From Gossypium raimondii (lineage: Eukaryota; Streptophyta; Magnoliopsida; Malvales; Malvaceae), in NCBI RefSeq assembly GCF_025698545.1, contig NC_068572.1, positions 1,550,001 through 1,614,000 of the forward strand: a stretch of DNA of 64,000 bases, written 5' to 3'. The position numbers were made by a program, and so were the translations under genes. Under the pieces are notes generated by a model that was not told where the DNA came from, ran no database searches, and was given only the letters and a program-made list of their open reading frames with translations. Positions 31,560 through 42,539 of the stretch are shown here, piece by piece; within the stretch, counting starts at the first letter, position 1, and each line of letters opens with the position of its first letter.

Positions 31560-32201
31560 TCGCTAATGCCACTAAAGCTAAAAAGCAGCGCCAGTACTGT
31601 TCTTTCTTATTCATGCTGCAATGGAGGACCTGAGCCAGATCATTTGTGCAAAGCTTTGGCTTAACGGTGTAATTGAGTGTAGGCTCGATACCTGGCTTTA
31701 GCTAAATGGAATACCAATTTCTAAACTTGAGAAAGGAGTTTATACTTAAACATGGGTAGCTTAATAATAATTGAAAATATAATTTGATGATATAAGACTA
31801 TATTTAAATAAAAAGTTTGATCGGGATTCTGAGCTTTGAAATTGATTAGAATGCTTGAATTAGATTTGAATGGAATTACTTAAGCTTAAGCTCGACATGA
31901 ATAATTGGAGTTATATAGCTTGTAAATCTCTTACTCCACCAATTCAGCTATGAAATTAAATAAATATATCTTTTTTTACTTATAATTAATATTATTATAA
32001 TAGGACTTTTTATGTGTTTACAACATCTTTAATTAAAAATTCAAAATCGAATGTGTATTCAGTTTTTCATAATATAAAAATATATTAAATAAAAAATTGA
32101 TTAGATTCAATATTTGATTAGGATACTTGAATTCGACTTCAACAGAAATACAATAATTAAATAAAAATAAACTTACCTTTAAAATCATTGTTTTTCATGC
32201 T
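31560..32201. other. Copied PPR/F-box spacer
   Basis: An intact version of the spacer that the caulimovirid splits elsewhere: text at 31560-31990 matches 18866-19322, and text at 31990-32200 matches 28028-28200. It serves as the empty-site reference for that insertion. Confidence 0.7.
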
Positions 32202-32276
32202 ATGCTTTTCTCTACTGCTAGACCCTTGAAAAACTTTTCTTCTTTGATTAACCTACACATCCAAAATCTCTTGAAA

Positions 32277-33610
32277 ATGGCGACCCTCTCCCATGATATG
32301 ACTCTTGACATCTTACGCTGTTTAAGTGTAAATGATCTTTTACGCTTTAAATGCGTTTCAAAGTTCTGGTGTTCTTGGATCGAGGATCCATATTTCATCA
32401 AACTTCACCTCTCCTATTCCCTCAAAACCAATACCAATCGCTCCCTTATTGTCCGTTACTGTAAGTACCAGTTCTTGTCCGTCGATTACGACTCACCCAA
32501 AACAACTCGAAGTCTCAAGCAGCCACTCAGTGAGCAAAAAAAATACATTCAAATATTGGGTTCTTGCAATGGTTTGCTGGCTGTAGAAGACGACGACGGT
32601 AGAATATTACTATGGAACCCCTCAACGAGAAAATACCAGGTATTACCTTCGACTGAAATAGAGTTTCCATCTCCTCCGATACGCTGTTCCCGTTCAACTT
32701 ATTACGGATTTGGGTACGATCCCGTTTCTGATGACTACAAATTGGTTCGAATTGTCCAATTACTTGGAGCAAAGGATGAATATTTTCATTCTGAAGCTAA
32801 GGTTTACAGCTTGAGGAGCAATTCTTGGAGAAGGATTAAAGATTTCTGCTTTTATTTTATTTCCTATCGACAATTAGGGTTTTTGGCTAACAATGTTTTA
32901 CATTTGTTGGCTTTTAAAACTCCCGAATCGAGTAAAAAAGACCTTGTTGGTTTTGATCTTCGGAGCGAGGAATTCAGTTTAGTTGAATTGCCAGATTTTT
33001 GTTTAGATGAGAATATCTATTTCGACGTAAAAGCCATGGGTGGTTACCTTTGTTTGTCTGCAACTTATTGGGAATTAGGTGACATTGTGGCTGATGTATG
33101 GATAATGAAGGAATATGGGGTTAAAGAATCTTGGGTTAAATTGATGTCGTCTACCTATCCTGACCTTCTTCTATGTTCTCCATCTGAAGTACCTTTGGCT
33201 TTTTCAAAGAATGGTGACAAAGTATTATTCCACTTTAAACTCAATCGGGACAGAAGGGACAGTCTTGTGTGGTATGATTTGGGAAGCAAAAGGATTGAGG
33301 AGGTTGGGATTGGAGGTGTTCCAATTGTCTATGATGTGGACTTGTATGTTGAGAGCCTTGTACCTCTTAATCAGAAGCCCCCTAGAGGTAATTTTTCTTC
33401 ATTTAACTGCATTCTTTTATGGAAATATGTGTTGTGTTTCTATTATTTGTATTTGTAAGTTGCAATATGAATTTCTCTTTCTTGAAATTAAAATAGATGT
33501 CTTTTAACATCCGATTATAGCACTGAATAACCTTTTTTTTGATGACAGTTCGAAAAAAACGTACTTCTACATCAAAAAAGAAGTTTTGTCCAGAAAGAGG
33601 TAAATGTTAA
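32277..33610 (+). CDS. F-box/FBA protein, array gene 4 (clade A), two exons
   Basis: Exon 1 is 32277-33387 (370 codons plus one base, donor AGAG|GTAATT). Exon 2 is 33549-33610 after GATGACAG, reading V-RKKRTSTSKKK-FCPERGKC and stop. This is the cleanest exon 2 of the array. The F-box is MATLSHDMTLDILRCLSVNDLLRFKC (Asn replaces the usual Lys in VKDLL). The FBA motifs are complete (ILGSCNGLLAVED, YYGFGYDPVSDDYKLV, DVWIMKEYGV, LVWYDLGSKRI). An in-frame ATG at 32202 would add 25 residues. Paralogues lack that upstream in-frame ATG, so 32277 is preferred. The RKKR...SKKK run looks like a nuclear-localisation signal. Confidence 0.84.
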
Positions 33611-34122
33611 GCGAAATTTGTTTCTCGATTACTTTACGAGTATGGTATCATTATTTTTATGTATTGGAGGATGGTATTATTATATTTATATTTGGTGTTA
33701 TAATTAAAAATCTAAAAATTGAACATGTGTTCAATAATATTAAATATTAAATAAATTAACATTGAAGCAGATAATATTTTCTTTCACCCATGTAATGTAT
33801 GCGATAAAATCTAGTATATATTAAACAACACAAATACCATGTATTTCATTTTATTTATTTATTTTATTTAATTCCTTTTTCTTTTATGTATATGTGTTTC
33901 TCATATTACTAATTGATTTAAGAGTTTAAAATCACTCTTATTTCTATTTATAATTTGTAAAGAAAAAAAGATTTATTCAATTGATTAATAATTTGTATTA
34001 GTTGTTATTTCTATTAAAGTTTGTAAATTTATGATTATGACATAATACCATGCTGAAATACATTAATAATTGGTGACTAATAGTATAGGTCTCATTATTT
34101 GTTGATCTATCTATGGATGCAA

Positions 34123-34173
<51 letters not shown>

Positions 34174-35105
34174 AATGGTGAGTTTAATATGTATGTGGAC
34201 CAAATTTATATAATTTGTAAATGAGGAGGGTTAATTTTATTAGATTGTTAAGAATTTAGACTAAAATGATAAAATGTGTAAGTGTTGATGACTAAATATG
34301 TTAATATATCAATTAAATAAAAGCTATATCGTCATCATACTTTAATGGAAAGTGATCAAAACAGAACTAACCGAAAATGTTAGTGATGAAATTGAAAGTT
34401 TTGTAATTTGATAGCTAAAACAAAAACATGCTAATATTTGAGACTCTTTTTGTTTATACAGTAAATATAATCAATAAGTTAAGATATTAAATCTAATTAA
34501 TAATTTTATTTTTATTTTGGTCGCTCAAAATGAAATACTTGCTATTTTGTCACCCAACTTTTAAAACACTTTTATTTTAGTCACCCAAACATTAAATCTC
34601 CAACGACGATTAATTGTACACGCCACATGAAGTTAACGCTTTCATTTTGGTCACTCAAAAAAATATTATTTTTTAAAATATTGATCGAGGCAAAAAAAAA
34701 GATTAAAGTGAAAAAGTTCGAATAGTAATCTCTAAGCGACAATTCGATATCGGTACAGTGGATTAGCACCCATTGACGAGTAGAAGAATATACCTTAAAT
34801 CCAAGTTAGTCGAACGATCAATATCAAAGATCAGAGTAGAAAGGTATTTGAATTTTAATTTATAAATTCGTGATGCTTAAAGCAGTTTCATGAAAAAAAA
34901 TTGAACAGTAGAAGAAAAATGTAATGAAAGCTTTCGATTGGTGCAAGCAATGCAAACAGAGAAGGCTATATACAATAATGATTTTAACAAGTTAGTGACT
35001 CGAATGAAAACTTTCAAATAATTCTATGATCATTTTATAATTCAGTGATCAAAACGTAAACTTGTTAATAATTTAGTGAACTAAGTGTGGTTTACCCTAA
35101 AAAAC
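33611..35105. other. Common clade A downstream module (gene 4)
   Basis: A diverged copy of the module after genes 2 and 3. It includes the expanded (AT)n tract and the GTCACT-rich part that ends near 35100 with GTGGTTTACCCTAA. There are no genes. Confidence 0.5.
34125..34170. repeat. (AT)n microsatellite
   Basis: About 46 bp of alternating A/T. The same position in the other unit copies (14420, 17605, 30325) holds only 8-12 bp, so the expansion is specific to this unit. Confidence 0.9.
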
Positions 35106-35107
35106 AA

Positions 35108-35200
35108 GATTAAGTACTAAGATTGGAGCAGGACATGGGATTGCAAATTTTGCAAGAGAGGAGGATAGAGAGGGTGGTATAATCATGCAATAGATTAAAT
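35108..35200 (-). pseudogene. Tail of a third PPR-stub unit
   Basis: Matches the foreign tail that follows the PPR fragments at 18510-18605 and 31215-31325 (GATTGGAGCAGGACATGGGA, GAGGATAGAGAGGGTGG). The PPR codons themselves have been lost where a Copia element begins. Confidence 0.6.
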
Positions 35201-35204
35201 TGTA

Positions 35205-38200
35205 GTGTCTCTGTTTTGTTATGGCTATGGATTTTTAACATTCATTTTTATTATGTAGACAACAGTATTTCCCTTCCATTAGCTGATCCCAACTTCCATG
35301 GCCACACTTCACTTAACGCAGCCACCCAAAACAAAACATTCATCATCGATACCCATAAGCGATCAACTTTGGGTCATTTTCTTTTTCCCTAATGATGGAG
35401 GCTTTGAGCAGTACCTTCAATGACTATGAATAGACAGAAACAAAAGATAACAGAAAAATATGAAAAATAGAAGAAGAGAAAAGTATTTTAATCTTTATTT
35501 CATAAAACTAAAAACCTACCTTTTACATAGAAGACTTCACTATTTATAGGGAACTAAGATAAATAACTGAAGCAGCAACGAGTTAGCTAAATTAGTCTTA
35601 CTAACCACCTAATCATGACTTATAATCCTATTATCATCATTGTTCTCTCCTTCTACTAAAGTAGATAGACATGAAGAGATTTCATCAGTAGAAGCAACAC
35701 AAAGCTGATGCTGCAAGTGAGTAAAAAAACCAGCTGCCAGTGGCTTAGTCAGAATATCTGAAATTTGATGTATAGCCGGATCATAATGAACATCAACTTC
35801 ACCAGCAGCCACCTTTTTGCAGACAAAACACAAGTCTAACTCCGCATGCTTCATCCAAGTATGTTGCACTGGATTGCTAGAGTGTGCAACGGCACTAGTT
35901 TTATCACACCAAATGATCGGAGGTTAAGCAACAAGTTGAATTCCCATCTCAGTCAACAATGATTTCAGCCAAGCTATTTCACACACAATATTGGCAACAC
36001 TTCGTAATTCAGCTTCTGTAGACGATCGTGCCATAACACTTTGTTTCTTGGAACTCCATGCAACTATGTTGTTACCAAGAAACATAGAATACCCAGCTGT
36101 AAAACGACAATCATCAATGTTGCTTCCCCAATCTGGGTCAGAGTAAGCTGTAATGTGTAAGGAGGGACAAGGTCAAAAGACAAGTCCATGTTGTAGGGTG
36201 TAGGATCGCCGGCACCCCTACGGCGCAGCGAAAAATTTAATAATTAGCGACCCTAACCACGGATCCATGTGTGAGGAACGAATCGGGGTCAAAAAGGTTA
36301 CGAAATTACCTAATGTTTAATCTGAGTAGACAACAACTTCTAAACCACGTGTAGTCTGATCTACAGTCGAACCAAGCCGCAATCTATCGAGACTCCGACC
36401 TCTACGTAATCCATTCAGTTGACTACGAACGGAAGAAATCCCAAATCAATTTTCAAAAGTGGTCTTTCTTTGACGGCTGCTAGACCCTTAAACAAAGAAA
36501 AACGGGATTCTTATATATCCTTTTAATTTTTAGGGTTTTTAGGAATTAAATAAATATAACAATATTTTAAACCAAAAATTATAATTACATTAATTATAAT
36601 ATAATTTCGGTAAACCATATATTTATTTTAATTCATATGCTAACCAAATTCATGTCCTCATTATGCGTACAACAACCTTGTACATAATGTGTTGGAAATT
36701 TGATTACCGAATTAAATTAATTCTATAATTAATTTAATTCAAGCGACACCCAAAAAATAATACCAACTATGGTTTATTCCATTCATTTCAACTATAGGGT
36801 GTGACCCTGTAGGTTTCTGTAACGTTAGCAGTAATACTAGAACGATTCCAATGTTACAAACAATGAGTGGCATCTAGCAATGCATCATTGCTACCTAAGT
36901 CACAAGAGATCATGATTCGACATAACCTTTTATGATTAACCTTTTATGCAATAATCCTTAAGTCTTTTATCTCTGGATTGGACACAAGTCATGGAATAGT
37001 CACACTTGTATAGTCCATTCCATGTTCCTTGATATCTTAAGTAGACTACGATATACAAATAAGTATGACATCTCATATCAACTTATTTGAGCATGGCTAT
37101 GCATTTCTAGTCTCACTTAATCAAGTGGCCTAAGATATTACTCCCATTATGTAGGAGAGACTTATTCTATATCGACCAACCATATCCCTCTACATTGATT
37201 GTGGTATATCCAACATCAGCCTTTATAGAACTTGTTACGGTGTACGTTTGACTGTATCAAAATGTACTACTCACGATGTTGAGATTATGATGATCTCAAG
37301 TCTGAGGATCATATACATATTAATCATTATGAGTAATGTCGTGACAATTACATAATAATCCAAGAAACATACTCATAATGGGTCAGTCCAATATGTTGTT
37401 CTCTAACACACATATTCATGCATCGATTCTGACATTCCATATCAATGATAACACTTTATCATCAATCAACTACAGGTTAGTCTTAATGCATTATCGTTGT
37501 CCTATCCAATAATACTTGACTAAGGATCTTTTAAGAATAATCACATTATTCTTAGGACATTAATATAAAACAGTTTATTTATACACACAGAAAAGAAACT
37601 GAAATAATAATGGTAATGCCTTATATTAATAAATATGATAAATCAAGTATGTTATTACAACCATCTCATGATTGATCTTTGGGCATACTCTAACATAAGG
37701 TACCTTTGAGATAACAAACAATCCATTTTACCGCCTTCCAATGCTTGTCAAGTGACATTGCATGTAGTGACTAACCTTATTAACATTATAGGCAATATTA
37801 GGGCGTGTAAAGCAAATGTGTTGGAGAGTACCTGCTGTTTGTCGATAAAGAGTAATGTCAAGAAACGGATCTCCATCATAAGCCGTTAAAAGTGATGTAG
37901 TAACCATCGAAGTTGGTAACAGTGTGGCATAATTCAATTTGAGTTTATGCAAAAAATCTAGAACATGTATATATTTTTACTGAAAACTAGACTATCAGAT
38001 GTGTGATGAACCTCCATGCCTAAAAAATAATTGAGTTTACCCAAATCCTTTAGCGAGAATCGCTCATGTAGAGCTGAGATGATGGAATCAACATCATGCA
38101 AGCTGCCACCTGTTACAATGATATTGTCAACATAAACTGCTAAATAAAGTTGACCAGCCTACTCCAAATCGTTAATGAATACTGAGGAATCAGCCTTGGA

Positions 38201-38617
38201 AGCTCGAAACCTGAGATACCCAACAAGAAATGAAGTCAGCTTCTCAAACTAAGCTCGTGGAACTGGCTTGAGCCCATAGATTTACTTGTGTAGTCGACAG
38301 ACCAGTGGAACACCACGCTCATCACATTGCTCAAAACCCGGAGGTTGATCCATATATACTTCTTCAGTAAGATCTCCCTTCAAGAAGGCATTATTAATAT
38401 CAATTTGTCTGAGTTGCCAATTGTTGGTCAATGCCAAAGACACCAAGACACACATTGTAGGTTGCTTGATGACCGGACTAAATGTTTCTTTATAATCAAA
38501 ACCATTTGCGACGGGCTACCGACCCATTTGCATTTTTCTTTGTCTTAAAAATCCATTTGCAACCAACATTGGTTCTATTATTCGGAAGAGAAACCAAACT
38601 CCAAGTTCCATTGAAGA
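35205..38617 (-). mobile_element. Ty1/Copia retrotransposon fossil with a nested LTR
   Basis: On the minus strand, a reverse transcriptase part (YVDNIIVTGG-like box near 38130, NNRTNVGCKWIFK-like text near 38540) and the RNase H end (DILTKPLAAG near 35750) are recognisable. An LTR-like stretch with a TATA-type word lies at 35205-35600. The 5' part (gag, protease, integrase) is missing. A 1.5-kb LTR of another element interrupts it. It is broken at many points and old. Confidence 0.75.
36192..37695 (-). mobile_element. Solo LTR, Copia-type, nested in the Copia fossil
   Basis: On the minus strand it begins TGTTAGAGTATGCCC and ends ...CACCCTACA, proper TG...CA ends, and splits the pol region of the host element. 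No internal genes remain, so it is a solo LTR of ~1.5 kb. A clear target duplication was not seen. It is younger than the element it sits in. Confidence 0.65.
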
Positions 38618-38621
38618 TGAG

Positions 38622-38692
38622 TGCACAGGTTATGGCCCCTTAAGCCAGGGGTGCACCTACCACCATGCACAACACCAGTATACATGCAAATT
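38622..38692 (-). pseudogene. nsLTP signal-peptide fragment
   Basis: About 70 bp match the nsLTP-like gene at 1091-1306 (minus-strand words TTGTGCATGGTGGTAGGTGC and GGGGCCATAACC). It encodes VLCMVVGAPLA, then a stop codon where the other copy has Gln, then the IT-Cys start of the mature protein. It directly adjoins the truncated Copia RT and has no other nsLTP exon. Confidence 0.7.
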
Positions 38693-39011
38693 AAATATTA
38701 GCTTTTTTTAGTGAAACAAGTTGCGAATGTCGTTCAATATATAAGAGGATTTAAACAAAATAATCTCTCTTGAAATATGGGTCAAACTTGGTAAAAATCT
38801 GTTTTCTACTTTTACAATTAATATGAATGTTTTTTAAAAAATAGGCTAAACTACAGATGAGGTCATTTAGTAACTTTTTAAAATTGAGTTACCAAAGTAT
38901 AAAATTTCCAATAGTTTAGAAACATTAAAGGTAATTTAACCATAATTTTAAAGAAAATGTAATAATTAAATAAAAAAGAAACTTACCTTTAAAAACATTG
39001 TTTTTCACGCC
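38693..39011. other. Upstream region of F-box gene 5
   Basis: AT-rich. From ~38840 to 38942 it matches the right end of the GTCACT-type element found upstream of the other clade B genes (AAATTGAGTTACCAAAG, then TAATTTAACC). The leader is conserved from ~38980 (CTTACCTTTAAAAACATTG). Confidence 0.55.
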
Positions 39012-39071
39012 ATGCTTTCCTCTTATACTTTAAAAAAACATTTTCTTGTTTGTTTACTCTTAGCCATCTGA
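39012..39071 (+). CDS. Upstream ORF in the F-box gene 5 leader
   Basis: A 19-codon uORF ending 11 bases before the main ATG. It ends in KKHFLVCLLLAI. The same uORF with only a few changes precedes gene 8 (60892-60951). Whether the leader is transcribed from upstream of this ATG is not shown by sequence alone. Confidence 0.4.
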   Translation: MLSSYTLKKHFLVCLLLAI

Positions 39072-39082
39072 AAACCCTAAAA

Positions 39083-40186
39083 ATGGCCAGACTCCCACAT
39101 GAAATGACCAGTGATATACTATGTCGATTAAGTGTAAAAGATCTTCTACGCTTCAGGAGCGTTTCAAAGCCATGGTGCCGTACGATCGACGACCCATATT
39201 TCATCAAACTCCACCTCTCCCATTCGGTCAAAACCAATACCAATCACTCTCTTATTCTCAGTCACGGGGAGGACAACTTCTTCTCCGTCAACTGCGCCCT
39301 GTTCGAAACTACCCAAAGACTCAACCACCCATTCGGTGATCAAAGAAAAACCCTTCAAATATTGGGTTCTTGCAATGGTTTGCTGGCTCTAGTAGACGAC
39401 AAGGATAGAATATTTCTATGGAACCCTTCAACTAGAAAATTCCAGGTATTACCTTTCAATGAAATAGGGTTCTCATCTCCATCTTCAACTTATTATGGAT
39501 TTGGGTACGATCCCATTTCTGATGACTACAAATTGATTCGAATGGTCCAATCACATGGAAACAATGATGAATATTTTCATTCGGAAGCTAAGGTTTACAG
39601 CTTGAGGAGCAACTGTTGGAGAAGGATTAAGGATGTCTGCTTTTATCATAAGTTCAGTCGAGAATTTGGGTTTTTGGCTAACAACGCTTTACATTGGATG
39701 GTTTTTAAAACTCCCCAATCGCGTAATCAAGAGCTTGTTGGTTTTGATCTGGGGAGCGAGGAATTCCGTTTCCTTGAATTGCCGGAATGTCGTTTAGATA
39801 AGGTTTTATGGTTTCACATAAACGCCGTGGGGGGTGACATTTGTTTGACTTCAACTTATAGGGAAACCGATAATGTTGTGGTTGATGTATGGATAATGAA
39901 GGAATATGGGGTTAAACAATCTTGGTTTAAGTTGATATCATGGAAGGAACCCGACCTTATTCCATGTTCTACAGTTGCATTACCTTTGGCTCTTTCAAAA
40001 GATGGTGGCGAAGTTTTATTCTTCATTGAATACAAGTGGTTTAATTGGGGCAGAAGGATCGACAGTTTTGTGTGGTATTATTTGAGAAGCCAAGAGGTTG
40101 AGAATGTTGTGATTAGAGATATTCCAACTTCATTTGAAGTGAACTGGTATGTTGACAGCCTTGTCCCTCTTAACAGTAATGCTTAA
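39083..40186 (+). CDS. F-box/FBA protein, array gene 5 (clade B)
   Basis: A single frame of 367 residues. The F-box is MARLPHEMTSDILCRLSVKDLLRFRSVSKPW, closer to the classical LP..L..IL.RL pattern than clade A. The FBA domain has ILGSCNGLLALVDDKDRIFLWNPSTRKF, YYGFGYDPISDDYKLI, DVWIMKEYGVKQSW and VDSLVPLNSNA before TAA. The stop precedes the AGAG|GTAAAT donor site retained from clade A, so splicing would affect only the 3' UTR. The start is chosen by the shared ATGGC(C/G) context; the upstream extension would begin with TTG. Very similar to gene 8. The predicted role is SCF receptor, target unknown. Confidence 0.87.
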   Translation: MARLPHEMTSDILCRLSVKDLLRFRSVSKPWCRTIDDPYFIKLHLSHSVKTNTNHSLILSHGEDNFFSVNCALFETTQRLNHPFGDQRKTLQILGSCNGLLALVDDKDRIFLWNPSTRKFQVLPFNEIGFSSPSSTYYGFGYDPISDDYKLIRMVQSHGNNDEYFHSEAKVYSLRSNCWRRIKDVCFYHKFSREFGFLANNALHWMVFKTPQSRNQELVGFDLGSEEFRFLELPECRLDKVLWFHINAVGGDICLTSTYRETDNVVVDVWIMKEYGVKQSWFKLISWKEPDLIPCSTVALPLALSKDGGEVLFFIEYKWFNWGRRIDSFVWYYLRSQEVENVVIRDIPTSFEVNWYVDSLVPLNSNA

Positions 40187-42420
40187 CAGTGAGATGCCCC
40201 CAGAGGTAAATTTTCTTTATTTAACTGCATTTTTTTTATGCTTATGGATTTGCACTTATATTTGTATGCTGCAATTTGAATTTCTAAATATTTTATTGGT
40301 TTTTATGCTATTAGGTACTGTTTAACTGGTTTCTCGATTCAATTGGTCTGAATTTATTTGTGACTCAATTGGTCTAGTGTCTCTTCTTGAATCGATATCC
40401 TAAAAATTAATTTAATTTCTTTCATTTACGCAAATATGTGTTGCATTTCTCTTTGTATGTTGCTATATGTATTTCCATTGATATTGGGTTTTTCTATGTT
40501 GTTAGGGATGATTTTCTGTCCAAGAAGCTTCACTTGGTGTTATAATTAGAGAAAGGATATGAGTTAATTAAATGTTAAACAAAGCTTGTTTCTAGATTAC
40601 TTTAAATACAAGTATTTTCAATTTATATTTTTATGTATCGGAGACTCGTATCATTATATTATTAATTCCAATTAATGGAAGAATTGGTTTGGTTTGATTT
40701 GATAATATATTATTAGTTTTATGTTATTAGGTAATGTCTTTAGAACCGAATTAATAGTCGGACCGGTCATGTCGTCAATTCCAATTAATGGAACATTTGA
40801 TTTGGTTTTACTTGAATTATTTTGATATTTATTCCTAATTGAAATTGTTTAGAATTCGGATAATTTATATATTGTTTTCATTTGAGTTGTGTGGTATGAT
40901 ATCTAATAAGCAAAAGGGTTGAATATGTTATGACCGGAGGTTTTCTCTGGTGTTTTGATGTTATAAGTTAGTTTTTCAATTATTTTGTGAGTATCATACA
41001 TGACTACATATTTTTAATTATATTTAATTGCATTTTTGTTGTTGCTCATATTGATTTGCATTATATTTCTATGGTGCAATGTTCTTAGAATTGAGTTAGT
41101 AGTCAATTTGGTCATACCATAAAAGAGATCATAAAAATCGGTTCAATTAATTTTCCGATTCAATTGGTTTGTATTTATTTGTGAGTCAATCGATCCAGTG
41201 TCTCTCCTTAAATAGATATCTTGGTTTGGTTCCGTTCAAACAAACATATTGTTAAAGAAATTATACAAGTATTTTCACGTGATTATCTGATATGAATATT
41301 TTCAATTTATGTTATTTTTGAATGTATTTAGAGGACCACATCACTATATTGATATTTGGATTTGCTAGACAAGCCTGTGCTAATCCTAAACCTTAGAAAT
41401 TAATTTAATTGCATTCTTTTATGTGCATTTCTCTTTGTGTGTTCCGATATGAATTTCCATTTATATTGGGTTTGTCTATGTTGCTAGGGATGATTTCTTC
41501 TAAAATAGAAGCATTTTTATATGATTTTCTCATTTCTATTATTTTTTATGCAATTTGTATCGTAGTATATATATAATTATAATTTAGAAAATTTATTGGA
41601 ATAGATAAGTAATGACATAAAAAATCAATCATTTTGTTTTAAAATAGATGTCTTTAACATCCAGCTATAGCATTGAATTTTTTTTTGAATGGCGGTTTAA
41701 AAAAACGTACTTCTACATCAAAAAACATTCGTCCAAGAAGATTCACTTGGTGTTATAATTAGAGAAAGGATATGAGATAATTAAATGTTAAACGGAGTTT
41801 CTTTCTCGATTAATTTACTGAGTATGAGATACAATTATTTTCATTTTATATTTTTATGTATTGGAGACTAGTATCAGTATATTTACATTTGGATATGGTT
41901 GTAATTAATGGAAGAATTGGTTTCGCTTGATTTCAATTAAAGTTTATGTATGATGTTAATATTTATCCCTAATTGAAATTGTTTGGAATTTGGATAATTT
42001 GTATATTGCTTTCATTCGTCCCTATTAATCTTAGGCATCATTTCTTGTTTTTCAATTATATTTTGAGTATCATATGTGAATATATATTTTAATTATATTT
42101 ATGTCTGGATATGTGTCGAAAGCACATGAATAATTGAAGTCATATAACTCTATTGTAATTATTTATAATTAATACATAAATTGATTTATTTAAATATTTT
42201 ATTGAGTTGGTGTCACTTTTAATCCAGTCTACGATTCAGTTATGTAATTAAAGAAATATCTCTTCTTTAAACTTATAAATAATATTATTATAATAACACT
42301 TTTCATCTTTAATTAAAAATACAAAAATCGAACTTATGTTCAACTTGAACGAAACTACTCAAACTCAAGCTTAATTTGATAATTACCAAATAAACATTGG
42401 TTTTGCTTTTTCACTTTTAT
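40187..42420. other. Clade B downstream repeat block (gene 5)
   Basis: Composed of recurring phrases also found after genes 6, 7 and 8 and internally more than once: TTGTTAGGGATGATTT, CTTCACTTGGTGTTATAATTA, GTGAGTCAATCGAT and GGTAATGT(C/T)TTTAGAACC. It is a mosaic of partial duplications of one downstream module. There are no genes. Confidence 0.55.
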
Positions 42421-42468
42421 AAAAAAAAAACCTTTTCTTCTTAACTTAACCATCCAAAAACCCTAATA

Positions 42469-42532
42469 ATGGCAACCCCTCGCACGATATGATCATTGAA
42501 ATACTACGTACTTTAAGAGTAAAAGATCTTTT
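42469..42532 (+). pseudogene. F-box gene 5' relic (64 bp)
   Basis: The leader (CCATCCAAAAACCCTAA) and first ~21 codons of a clade A/B F-box gene are present, with one base missing within the first five codons. The gene is cut after AAAAGATCTTTT, where unrelated text starts. The rest is gone. Confidence 0.75.
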
Positions 42533-42539
42533 GTTGAAC

